DNA of 9,198 bases from Gemmatimonas phototrophica (GCA_945870175.1 CAMBRJ010000083.1:1-9198), one strand, 5' to 3'; counted from the stretch's first letter, positions 1-6,730 are shown. Notes: generated from the sequence alone by a model not told the origin. Numbers and translations: made by a program.

Positions 1-1928
1 TGGCGGTGCTGTGTACGTGCGCCCACATCGAACTGCGCGGCCAGTTCCTGCATCTCAGCCGCCTGCGCCGAAAGCTCGGCCGCCGCGCTCGCCGATTCTT
101 CGGCGTTCGCCGCGGTCCGCTGCGTCAGTCCCGCGATCTGATCCATCGACGACGTCACTTCGGCCAGCTCCTTCTGCTGCTCGGCCGCGCCCTCGGCGAT
201 ATTGATCATGATCGTCGAGGCGCGCTGGACGCCGGTGCGAATCTCGTGCAGTCGACGCGTCACGCTCTCGTTCAGCTTCACACCCGCCTCGGCCTTCTGC
301 ACCGATTCCTCGATCAGCGTCGCCGTGTTGCGCGACGCTTCCGACGCCCGGATGGCCAGGCTGCGGACTTCATCCGCCACGACCGCGAAGCCCTTGCCCG
401 CGTCGCCGGCCCGTGCCGCTTCGACCGCGGCGTTGAGCGCCAGCAGGTTGGTCTGGAACGCGATTTCGTCGATCGTCTTCACGATCTTTGCCGTCGAATC
501 GGCTGAGCGCTTGATCTCGGCGACCGCTTCGGCGAGTGCCGTCATGCGCTCGACACCTTGCTCCGTGTCCACGCTCGCCCGCTCCATCGCCGCGCGCGCT
601 TCGTTGGCGTCGGCCACATTGGCCTTCGTGCGGTCGTCCACCACCTTCACACGGTTCGAGACTTGGTCGATCGCGCCAGCCTGATCGGCGGCACCGCTCG
701 CCAGTTCCTGGCTCCCTTCGCCGATTTCGCGGGCCGCCGAGTTCACCTGACTGATCGCGGTCGTGAGTGAGGCGAACACCTCGGCGATGTTCTCGAGCGC
801 GGTGTTGAGCGACTCCTTGATGTCGGCGTGTTCGCCGACGTATTCGCCAGTGACGCGCGCCGAGAGATCACGCGCCGCGATACGCGCCAGTACCTGCTTC
901 GCCTCGGCGATCGGTTCGACAACCGCATCGAGCATCTCATTCGTGCCAGAGATCAGCAGCGCATAGGCGCCCTCGAACTGCGCCGGGTTACCGCGTTTCG
1001 ACAGCTCGCCTTGCTTCGTCGCGTTGATCACTGCGTTGCTCTCGCTCACGACCTTCTGCAGCGTCGCGGTGGCCCCGTTGATGCTGCGCGAGAGTACGTC
1101 ATGTTCGGACCGCACCTCCACCGAGGCGCTCAAGTCGCCACTCGCCAGTTTGTCGGCGGCCCGTGCCACGCCGCCGATGTATGCCAGTATGCCGCGGAAC
1201 GCTTCGGCCAATTCGCCGATCTCGTCCTTCGACACCAAATCCACTTGGACATCGAGCTTGCCGCGTGCAATGTCGCGACCGGTGTCGGACAACGTACGCA
1301 TCGCGCCGATCACGCTGCTGAGGGTCCCCCACGCCAGCACGCCGAGCAGGCCCATCGCAATGACCAGCACCGCACTCGTCACGGCGAATGACGTACTCTG
1401 CTTGCGATCGGCCGACTCGTAGGCCTTCTCGATCTCCGCTTCCTGCGCCGTGATCTGCCCGGCGAGGCCCGTGGACAGCTCGGCGTACTTCGTTTTCGCG
1501 CCCTGCGTGCCGCCCGTGAGATTTTGTATGGAACCGGTGATCATGCCGACGCTCGTCGCTTTCGCGAGCTTTGAATACTCGGTGAACGTGGCGAGGAACT
1601 TCGCGATCGCCGCCGAGTCGATGGTGGCGTTCCGTGCCAGCGAATCGTTGACGGCCGCAAAGCGCGCGACGATCGAGTCGGCGGCGGCAACGGCGCCGGT
1701 ATCGCTGGCGCCGACGGCATCGCGGAGCGCGCGCTGATAGGCCTCCACCAGCGACAGCTGCGTGCGGCTCTGTTCGAGCGCCGGGGAGTGCCCCGTGCGA
1801 ATGTCGGCCAGTTCGGTCTGCGCCTGCCGGCCGAGGACGACGGTGGTGCCAAGCGTAATCAGGAATCCAATCGCCGCGACTACCGGGAGGGCGAGGATTT
1901 TGGCGCGCAGGGACAGAGTGCGGAACAT
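1..1928 (-). CDS. Methyl-accepting chemotaxis protein with multiple HAMP units (3' end outside window)
   Basis: Transmembrane chemoreceptor that would pass ligand signals to the CheA/CheW array at the inner membrane. The ATG at 1928 begins MFRTLSLRAKILALP. TM1 is about residues 7-32, followed by a roughly 145-residue periplasmic region of four-helix-bundle size, then TM2 at about 180-205. Next come four consecutive HAMP-like units: about 206-257 (DEIGEL at 235-240), 258-298 (ASGDLS), 299-340 (KQGELS, then QFEGAY) and 341-382 (ARDLSARV, EYVGEH). The signalling domain is about 400-635. Its conserved hairpin tip, around residues 488-508, reads DEIAFQTNLLALNAAVEAAR, followed by GKGFAVVADEVRSLA. 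About 642 codons are visible and no stop is reached, so any C-terminal CheR-docking peptide cannot be judged. No Shine-Dalgarno is visible before the start. A sigma-28-like promoter lies upstream, which fits a motility/chemotaxis regulon. The family call is secure; the ligand is unknown. Confidence 0.95.
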   Translation of the reverse strand, partial: MFRTLSLRAKILALPVVAAIGFLITLGTTVVLGRQAQTELADIRTGHSPALEQSRTQLSLVEAYQRALRDAVGASDTGAVAAADSIVARFAAVNDSLARNATIDSAAIAKFLATFTEYSKLAKATSVGMITGSIQNLTGGTQGAKTKYAELSTGLAGQITAQEAEIEKAYESADRKQSTSFAVTSAVLVIAMGLLGVLAWGTLSSVIGAMRTLSDTGRDIARGKLDVQVDLVSKDEIGELAEAFRGILAYIGGVARAADKLASGDLSASVEVRSEHDVLSRSINGATATLQKVVSESNAVINATKQGELSKRGNPAQFEGAYALLISGTNEMLDAVVEPIAEAKQVLARIAARDLSARVTGEYVGEHADIKESLNTALENIAEVFASLTTAISQVNSAAREIGEGSQELASGAADQAGAIDQVSNRVKVVDDRTKANVADANEARAAMERASVDTEQGVERMTALAEAVAEIKRSADSTAKIVKTIDEIAFQTNLLALNAAVEAARAGDAGKGFAVVADEVRSLAIRASEASRNTATLIEESVQKAEAGVKLNESVTRRLHEIRTGVQRASTIMINIAEGAAEQQKELAEVTSSMDQIAGLTQRTAANAEESASAAAELSAQAAEMQELAAQFDVGARTQHR

Positions 1929-2002
1929 GTTGGGAATTGCGAGAGGCGTCGAAATTGAATCGTCTGCCCTGGCATCGTCGCCCGAGTGCGTGTGCTCATG
2001 GG

Positions 2003-2029
2003 TATCGGACTGAGCGCCACGGCGCTTGA
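2003..2029 (-). promoter_or_regulatory. Putative sigma-28 (FliA/SigD)-type promoter of the chemoreceptor gene
   Basis: Read on the minus strand, TCAAG (2029-2025) is followed after 16 bases by CCGATA (2008-2003). This resembles the flagellar sigma consensus of TAAA-like -35 and GCCGATAA-like -10 elements, with spacing at or one base beyond the usual. Transcription would start near 1995, leaving a leader of about 67 nt before the ATG at 1928. A 6-bp inverted repeat, AGCGCC-GT-GGCGCT in minus-strand reading (2026-2013), sits between the two elements. Its 2-base spacer is too short for an RNA hairpin, so it could only be a DNA operator or chance. The link to a chemoreceptor supports the call. 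It is a pattern match only. Confidence 0.4.
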
Positions 2030-2117
2030 GCGATTCCGCTTGAATGTCACGCCACCCGCACAATCGTCACGGGATCGCCTGCTGTTTGCTGCAATGGGGG
2101 AAATCCGAACCGCGCGC

Positions 2118-2159
2118 AAAAAACCGCGCAAGGCGACGTCGAGCTCGCCTTGCGCGGTT
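2118..2159 (-). terminator. Intrinsic terminator of rho
   Basis: A perfect 15-bp inverted repeat has arms at 2122-2136 and 2145-2159, with an 8-base loop at 2137-2144. In minus-strand reading the stem is GC-rich and runs straight into TTTTTT (2123-2118), the layout of a Rho-independent terminator. It lies 28 bp past the rho stop codon and before the chemoreceptor promoter. There is no T-run on the plus-strand side, so it acts on rho transcription only. It separates rho from the chemoreceptor gene. Confidence 0.9.
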
Positions 2160-2187
2160 CTGTGATGCGTGGCGGACCCCGTGACGC

Positions 2188-4125
2188 TTACAGCCCGTCG
2201 AGCAGGGAATCGTTGTTCGTGGTGGCCGCGATGCGTTTGATGAGCCACTCCATGCCCGCTTGCGGCGGGAGCTGGTGCAAGCCGCGACGCAACAGGTGCA
2301 CCTTCTCCAGCTGATCGGGGCGATAGAGCTTTTCTTCGCGGCGCGTGCCGCTGGTGCCGATGTCGAACGCCGGGAAAATGCGACGGTCGGCGAGCGAGCG
2401 ATCCAGCTTGATTTCGCAGTTGCCGGTGCCTTTGAACTCTTCGAAGATGACGTCATCCATGCGCGAACCGGTTTCGACCAGCGCGGTGGAGATGATCGTG
2501 AGCGATCCGCCGCCATGCTGCGGCGCAATCATGCGCGCCGATCCGAAGAACGCCTTCGGCTTCTGCATGGCATTGCTGTCGAGACCACCGGACATCGTGC
2601 GTCCGGTGCCCCGCTCCACCGTATTGTAGGCGCGAGCCAGACGCGTGATCGAGTCGAGCACGATCACCACATCCTTGCCCTGTTCCACCAAGCGGCGAGC
2701 GCGTTCGAGCGTCATCTCGGCCACTTCGACGTGCCGCTTGGGCGGCATGTCGAAGCTGGACGCCACGACCTCGCCGTAGCCCCACGTGATCATCTCGCTC
2801 ACTTCTTCCGGCCGTTCGTCGACCAGGAGCACGAGCAGCGCGGCTTCGGGGTGGTTGATCGCCACGCCCTCCACGATCGCCTGCAGGAGCGTCGTCTTGC
2901 CGGCACGGGCCGGGGCCACGATGAGGGCGCGCTGGCCGTAGCCGATCGGCGCAATCAGATCGATGGCGCGACGGGTGAGTTCGGGGCCGGTCTTGGCGGG
3001 CCGTCCCGTTTCCAGGGTCAGCTTCCGGTCGGGATAGCTGGCCGTGAGTGTATTGAAATCGGCACGCTTTTCGAGCACGACGGGGGAGCCGTCGTTGAGC
3101 TGCTGCACTTCGATGATGACCTGACGACCGCGCGGATCGCGACCGAACGTGGCCTCGAGCTTGTCGCTCCGACGGAGCTGATGCAGGCGCACTAACGCCG
3201 CCGGCACGAACGGATCGGTCGGGTCGGGCAAGTAGCTGTTGATGGCGCTTCGCAGGAAGCCGCCATCACGCGAGGGATCGAACCAGCCGGACATCGTGCC
3301 GTCCACTACCGCGGGCGTGGATGGCACGGACGGCGCGCGCTCAACGCCACCCTCGGCGCCCGCCGCCGGACGGCCGTCGCCGCCGGCCCCGCCGCGACGG
3401 AACCGGTTGCGTCCGCGGCGTCCGTTGCGACGGAGGGCCGCATCGCCACCACGATCCGGGCCGTTCCGGTCGCCGCCACGGTCCGGTCCGCGGTCGGGTC
3501 GATCCTGCGGCGCGGCCTGTCCGCCGACCGGGGCACCCGTGCCAGAGTCGACACGTTCGCCGCGCGGTCCGCGGTCGCCACGCTCGTTGCGCTGACGTCC
3601 ACGGTCGCGCGGACGCCCACCGCGGTCGGGACGGTCCGGCCGCTCGGGCCGATCGCCAAACGGACGATCGGGGCGCGGCTCGGGACGCTCCGCGCTGCTG
3701 GCGGGCGGATTGGCCGGCCGGTCGAAGGCGCGATCATATCGATCGGCGCTGTCCAGACGAGGACGTTCGGCGGCCGGATCGAAGAAGGCGGGAGGGGCCA
3801 TCGGCTCCGCTCGAGGCGCGGGACGCGACGCATGGCGTGGCTCTGGGCGCGATTCGGCGAGGGGGGCGGGCGGAGCCGGAGGGGCGTCTCGCTCGCTGCT
3901 GGCCGGGGCGTCGGCGGCCGCGTCGGCCGCTGGACGACGCGGGGGCCGACCACGGCGCGGGCGAGGCGCTTCGTCGGCCGCTCCAGCCGTCGGCGGCGGT
4001 GGGGCGGCATCCCTCGGCGCGGGCGCCGACGGTGCATCGAGATATGGATTGTCGTCACCACCGGCATCGGGGGACGGCGCGGCACTGGTGCGGCTGCGGC
4101 GAATGGGGCGTTTGCGTTCGGTCAT
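2188..4125 (-). CDS. rho: Transcription termination factor Rho with long disordered N-terminal extension
   Basis: Hexameric RNA-dependent ATPase/helicase that ends transcription of untranslated RNA. The start is ATG 4125 (MTERKRPIRR), giving 645 aa against about 420 in E. coli. The frame stays open 90 codons upstream, but that part looks non-coding in composition and is read here as leader. Residues 1-270 are low-complexity Arg/Asp/Pro/Gly/Ala with RPDR-type repeats and no recognisable Rho_N helical domain. The primary RNA-binding cold-shock-like domain is about 275-345 (RDGGFLRSA at 286-294, then SYL). The motor domain shows Walker A APARAGKT (404-411, Lys410), LVDERPEEV, Walker B VIVLDSITRLARAYNT, the Q-loop SGGLDSNAM, and R-loop FKGTGN. 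The extra bases in ARMIAPQHGGGSL make that loop about three residues longer than in E. coli. The RNP motif has GGFLR where E. coli has GFGFLR, so one aromatic is missing. No Shine-Dalgarno is seen. The gene is monocistronic, ending at an intrinsic terminator. Confidence 0.97.
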   Translation of the reverse strand: MTERKRPIRRSRTSAAPSPDAGGDDNPYLDAPSAPAPRDAAPPPPTAGAADEAPRPRRGRPPRRPAADAAADAPASSERDAPPAPPAPLAESRPEPRHASRPAPRAEPMAPPAFFDPAAERPRLDSADRYDRAFDRPANPPASSAERPEPRPDRPFGDRPERPDRPDRGGRPRDRGRQRNERGDRGPRGERVDSGTGAPVGGQAAPQDRPDRGPDRGGDRNGPDRGGDAALRRNGRRGRNRFRRGGAGGDGRPAAGAEGGVERAPSVPSTPAVVDGTMSGWFDPSRDGGFLRSAINSYLPDPTDPFVPAALVRLHQLRRSDKLEATFGRDPRGRQVIIEVQQLNDGSPVVLEKRADFNTLTASYPDRKLTLETGRPAKTGPELTRRAIDLIAPIGYGQRALIVAPARAGKTTLLQAIVEGVAINHPEAALLVLLVDERPEEVSEMITWGYGEVVASSFDMPPKRHVEVAEMTLERARRLVEQGKDVVIVLDSITRLARAYNTVERGTGRTMSGGLDSNAMQKPKAFFGSARMIAPQHGGGSLTIISTALVETGSRMDDVIFEEFKGTGNCEIKLDRSLADRRIFPAFDIGTSGTRREEKLYRPDQLEKVHLLRRGLHQLPPQAGMEWLIKRIAATTNNDSLLDGL

Positions 4126-4309
4126 TCGAAAACTGCGAGTGGTACAGTGGGCTCCGTTCCGATTTGGAAGGGAGCGCGACGCCACAGCAGGCATGAAGAC
4201 ATGCAACGCCATGGGCCAAATGTTCGATGCCCGTGTCGGGCTCGAGATGCGCGAAGAGCGCGGATGTTGCGGGTCGCTTTGGACGGGTCGAGTCGTGCCG
4301 TCGCACTTG

Positions 4310-4415
4310 CCGGAAGAGCCGTACTTGCCTTCCGGTACCGCGGGGTCTGGGACCCGGGAGCAGCCAGCCGTTGTCGGTGGGCTCGTCACGCGCACTTCGG
4401 AAAGCGTCGCGTGAC
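4310..4415 (-). promoter_or_regulatory. Structured 5' leader of rho with three hairpins
   Basis: In the proposed rho transcript, three inverted repeats follow one another. Hairpin 1 has perfect 8-bp arms GTCACGCG/CGCGTGAC at 4385-4392 and 4408-4415, with a 15-base loop. Hairpin 2 has 5-bp arms GGGTC/GACCC at 4343-4347 and 4351-4355, with a 3-base loop. Hairpin 3 has 7-bp arms CCGGAAG/CTTCCGG at 4310-4316 and 4329-4335, with a 12-base loop. Two near-identical 10-mers, cgcacttgcc (4302-4311) and cgtacttgcc (4320-4329), overlap hairpin 3. About 185 bases of C-rich RNA then precede the start codon. Rho genes are often autoregulated through their leader in other bacteria, so an attenuator is plausible. 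I match this to no known riboswitch class. Confidence 0.4.
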
Positions 4416-4422
4416 ACTAGGA

Positions 4423-4450
4423 GTATTACGATCCTTCCCCAATCGCGCAA
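4423..4450 (-). promoter_or_regulatory. rho: Possible rho promoter
   Basis: On the minus strand TTGCGC (4450-4445) and TAATAC (4428-4423) are 16 bases apart. Each matches the sigma-70 consensus at only three of six positions. Transcription would start near 4416, so hairpin 1 of the leader would form at the extreme 5' end of the RNA, and the leader would be about 290 nt. The coincidence with the hairpin boundary is the main reason for reporting this weak match. Confidence 0.25.
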
Positions 4451-4471
4451 CCCACGAATCGTGTCCGTGAC

Positions 4472-4500
4472 CTGACCAGATCACGGGACGTGTCTACTTT
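4472..4500 (+). promoter_or_regulatory. Possible leaderless promoter of the TPR/AhpD-like operon
   Basis: CTGACC (4472-4477) and TACTTT (4495-4500) are separated by 17 bases. TACTTT fits the TANNNT -10 pattern and ends six bases before ATG 4507, so transcription would begin at or next to the start codon. The gene has no Shine-Dalgarno, as expected of a leaderless mRNA. A 6-bp inverted repeat CCGTGA/TCACGG (4465-4470 and 4481-4486, 10-base spacer) flanks the -35 element and could be an operator. Pattern match only. Confidence 0.35.
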
Positions 4501-4506
4501 TCGAGC

Positions 4507-5100
4507 ATGATCGCTCCTCTTCTTGACCTCCCGGCTGCCCTTGCTGACGCGGTGGGCGCCTACGAAGCCTCCGGAAACGTCGGTGCTCTCATGGAGCGCC
4601 TGCATACGCTCCGTGCCACGGTCACACCGGATGCCCTGGTCGCGGCCGCTGAGCCCTGGCTTCACATGCCCGAAGTCGCCGGCCCCTTGTATGAGCGGGT
4701 AGTGGACGAACAGCCCACCAACGCCCGCGCGCTCGTCATTCTGGCCAACGCCTACTGGCTCTCCGGGCGCGGTCCCGAGGTCGTCGGCGAATTGGCGAGC
4801 CGCGCCCTCGCGTCTGACCCGCAGAATCGCGGCGCCTGGCACATGTGGGCGCTGACGGAATCGAATCAGCGCGATCGCACGATCCGCTGGCTGCAGGTGA
4901 CCCAACGCTTCCCCGACGATCAGCTGGCCAAGGCCGCGCTCGCCGACAACGCGAGCTCGCTGGCCGCCGCTGAACACGACAAGGAAGCGCTGGCGCTGGC
5001 GATCTCCGCGTACGAAGAGCTGTGGGCCAATTCGCCCACCGAACAGCAGCGTGCGGCCCTCGAGACCGCGCTCACCACCCTTCGCAACTACTCGCTGTGA
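4507..5100 (+). CDS. Small TPR-like helical repeat protein, probably cytoplasmic
   Basis: A 197-aa protein of unknown specific role. It has no signal peptide or membrane segment. Residues 73-106 fit one tetratricopeptide repeat well (ALVILANAYWLSGRG, then a helix ending RALASDPQN). The flanking helices at about 40-72 and 107-140 look like degenerate repeats, with prolines at the expected turn (DEQPTN, SDPQN). The remainder, about 145-197, is predicted helical and Ala/Leu-rich. TPR proteins act as protein-binding scaffolds, and no enzymatic motif is visible. ATG 4507 is chosen because upstream sequence looks like promoter and the TANNNT element sits just before it. The stop TGA overlaps the GTG start of the next gene, so the two products are probably made together and may act together. 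The gene is divergent from rho. Confidence 0.8.
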   Translation: MIAPLLDLPAALADAVGAYEASGNVGALMERLHTLRATVTPDALVAAAEPWLHMPEVAGPLYERVVDEQPTNARALVILANAYWLSGRGPEVVGELASRALASDPQNRGAWHMWALTESNQRDRTIRWLQVTQRFPDDQLAKAALADNASSLAAAEHDKEALALAISAYEELWANSPTEQQRAALETALTTLRNYSL

Positions 5101-5513
5101 CCGACACGCCAAAGCCCAACACGCCGCCGCACGATCACGTGGCGAGCGATCCGGCTGAAAGTGACACCCTCGCCGAATTTCGCATGTTCCGCGAACGGAT
5201 GAACACGCGCATCCTTGGCGAAAACAATCTCGTCATCAATCGCTTCTTCAATCTCGACGGTCGCGCCTATGAAAGTGGCGCCCTGAGCGTGAAGACGAAG
5301 GAGCTGCTCGGGCTCGTGGCCTCGCTCGTGCTGCGCTGCGACGACTGCATTACCTACCACATCGTACGCTGTGCGGAAGAAGGCGTGTCGCGCGACGAAG
5401 TGTTCGAGACGATGAGCATTGGTCTCATCGTCGGCGGCAGCATCGTGATTCCCCATCTGCGGCGCGCCGTCGATCGCTGGGATGAAACCGAGAAGATGCG
5501 AGCAACTCCGTAA
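5097..5513 (+). CDS. Carboxymuconolactone decarboxylase/AhpD-like family protein
   Basis: A 138-aa all-helical protein of the CMD/AhpD superfamily. Residues 66-130 carry the family core: KTKELLGLVAS, then the redox motif CDDCITYH (Cys81, Cys84, His88), then AEEGVSRDEVFE and a glycine-rich helix. The CxxCxxxH arrangement is that of AhpD-type alkylhydroperoxidase or disulfide reductase members, not of true carboxymuconolactone decarboxylases, so a thiol-dependent peroxide or redox role is inferred. The substrate is unknown. The GTG start at 5097 overlaps the upstream TGA (sequence GTGA), which indicates translational coupling with the TPR-like gene. No Shine-Dalgarno is present. ATG codons further in would cut into the first helix. 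The first 25 residues are polar and Pro/His-rich, probably a flexible tail. The gene ends 15 bp from the convergent deacetylase gene. Confidence 0.92.
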   Translation: MTDTPKPNTPPHDHVASDPAESDTLAEFRMFRERMNTRILGENNLVINRFFNLDGRAYESGALSVKTKELLGLVASLVLRCDDCITYHIVRCAEEGVSRDEVFETMSIGLIVGGSIVIPHLRRAVDRWDETEKMRATP

Positions 5514-5528
5514 CGACGGGCGATCGCG

Positions 5529-6617
5529 CTACGGCTTCGCGACGGTTTTCGGGTTGCCGTCGGACACGTAGCGCGCCCACTTGCCCGGCTTGTCCATCTG
5601 GTCGAGCGTGGTCGACAGCTTGGTGCCGCCCTGCAGCGGCACGCGGGGCAATGACTTGGGGGTGAACGCCGGATCGTACGGGCTGCGCGCCGGGCCGCCC
5701 GAGACTTCGAACACGGCCTCGTGGTGGTAGCGCACGTCGCGCTTGCTTTTCTTGTCGTACCACGCGCCGTTGAACGCGAGCGCACGGTTCTTCGGCCACA
5801 ACCCGTAGGGCAGGGCGAACCCGCGCACGGTGTAGCCGGGCACGGCGGAGTCGATGGCCATCGCGCCACGGGCCAGCTGTTCCTGTACCACCGCGTCCGA
5901 ATACTTACTGAGCTTCGCGTGCCACAAGGTGTGGTTGCACAGCTCGAAGCCCTGCTGGGCCAGGAACTGCACCTTCTTGAAGCGCCACGCGGTTTTTTGC
6001 CCGTCGATGCCCTTGTCGCCGAAAAACGCGTGGCCGGCCTCGGCCGCCGGCAGCACGCAGAACAGCCCCTTGGGCTTCCAGTCGGGGTGCCCCTTGATGA
6101 AGTCGAGCAGCATGCCGACCGCACTCGTGGGATCGACCACCAGCGATCCATTGCGCTCGAGGTAGCGGAACTGGCTAGGCGACGCGTCGTCAAAGGTGAA
6201 CAGCACCGGCGTCTTGCCCACCGGTATGTCCATCGTCTTGTCGAGCAGCTCCGACAGGCTCACCGGCACATAACCGCGTGCATGCAGTTCGCGCAGTTCG
6301 GCGCGGAAGCGCTCGCGCGACACTTTGTACGTGCCGTCAGCTGCGACGACCTGATGCCATTCCACAATCGGAATTCGCCCCAGCTCGTTGGGAACGCGCG
6401 GACCCGTTGGCGTGGCCGCCGGTGCCTTCGTCGGCTGGGACTTTTGGGGCGTAACAGGCTGTGTCGTAGCACTGTCCGGGCGCTCGAGCCGGACGATGGC
6501 ACGCGGGTGCGCGTGCGCCGTGGCGGACAGCAGGGCGGACGCAGTCAAGACCGCCGTTCCGGCTGTCTTGATAAAGATCGACCTGCGCGGCGTGGTGCGG
6601 ACAGTGCAGTAGCGCAT
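5529..6617 (-). CDS. Exported polysaccharide deacetylase family protein (NodB-like fold, CE4)
   Basis: A 362-aa exported protein. The N-terminus has Arg11-Arg12 before RRSIFIKTAG and a hydrophobic stretch ending AHA-HP near residue 36, so it is a signal peptide that resembles a Tat signal, though with one residue too many before Phe. A Pro/Thr/Gln-rich linker (about 47-76) follows. The catalytic fold begins at PIVEWHQV (83-90). Motif 1 is TFDDAS (141-146), with Asp143/Asp144 as expected catalytic base and metal ligand. Motif 2 is HTLWH (229-233), the two metal-binding histidines. Motif 3 is probably LPYG (269-272). Alanine replaces the usual glycine after TFDD, and there is an insertion of about 70 residues between motifs 1 and 2, so the substrate may not be chitin or peptidoglycan. 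AGGAA lies 6 bases before ATG 6617. It is 113 bp downstream of DUF1501 on the same strand and may share its transcript. Confidence 0.9.
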   Translation of the reverse strand: MRYCTVRTTPRRSIFIKTAGTAVLTASALLSATAHAHPRAIVRLERPDSATTQPVTPQKSQPTKAPAATPTGPRVPNELGRIPIVEWHQVVAADGTYKVSRERFRAELRELHARGYVPVSLSELLDKTMDIPVGKTPVLFTFDDASPSQFRYLERNGSLVVDPTSAVGMLLDFIKGHPDWKPKGLFCVLPAAEAGHAFFGDKGIDGQKTAWRFKKVQFLAQQGFELCNHTLWHAKLSKYSDAVVQEQLARGAMAIDSAVPGYTVRGFALPYGLWPKNRALAFNGAWYDKKSKRDVRYHHEAVFEVSGGPARSPYDPAFTPKSLPRVPLQGGTKLSTTLDQMDKPGKWARYVSDGNPKTVAKP

Positions 6618-6623
6618 AAGACG

Positions 6624-6628
6624 TTCCT
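6624..6628 (-). promoter_or_regulatory. Ribosome binding site of the deacetylase gene
   Basis: AGGAA on the minus strand, six bases before ATG 6617. It fixes the start, and is one of only two clear Shine-Dalgarno sequences in the window. Confidence 0.7.
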
Positions 6629-6730
6629 GACGTGCGATGATCGAAGCGGAGTGTGATGACGGCTGAAGCTAACCGCTTGCCGACGTCGGCCGCGACACCA
6701 GCTGACGCACCGGCGGTGTCGACGCGGCGC

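Noticed and set aside
2260..4196. Several long open frames on the plus strand antisense to rho (up to about 311 codons)
   Set aside because: They are Arg/His/Gly-rich translations with no recognisable domains, as expected of the complement of a GC-rich coding sequence; the rho frame shows full family conservation.
4302..4355. Known riboswitch (for example glycine, cobalamin, SAM or cyclic di-GMP) in the rho leader
   Set aside because: I could not match the conserved core bases of any of these classes; only unnamed hairpins and a repeated 10-mer are visible.
4126..4395. Extension of rho upstream to an ATG at 4395
   Set aside because: The added 90 residues are unlike both the motor and the low-complexity extension, contain Cys and Trp at odd places, and overlap the hairpins; MTERKRP at 4125 looks like a natural start.
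4426..5112. A 228-codon minus-strand frame over the TPR-like gene and the divergent promoter region
   Set aside because: Its composition is shadow-like and it has no domain; the opposite strand has the TPR pattern and the coupled GTGA start.
6693..6721. Terminator between DUF1501 and the deacetylase (CGACACC/GGTGTCG stem)
   Set aside because: The stem is only 7 bp with a 15-base loop, and no T-run follows on the minus strand.
6618..6730. Promoter or small gene in the gap upstream of the deacetylase
   Set aside because: No convincing -35/-10 pair or short coding frame with a ribosome binding site is visible beyond the Shine-Dalgarno of the deacetylase.
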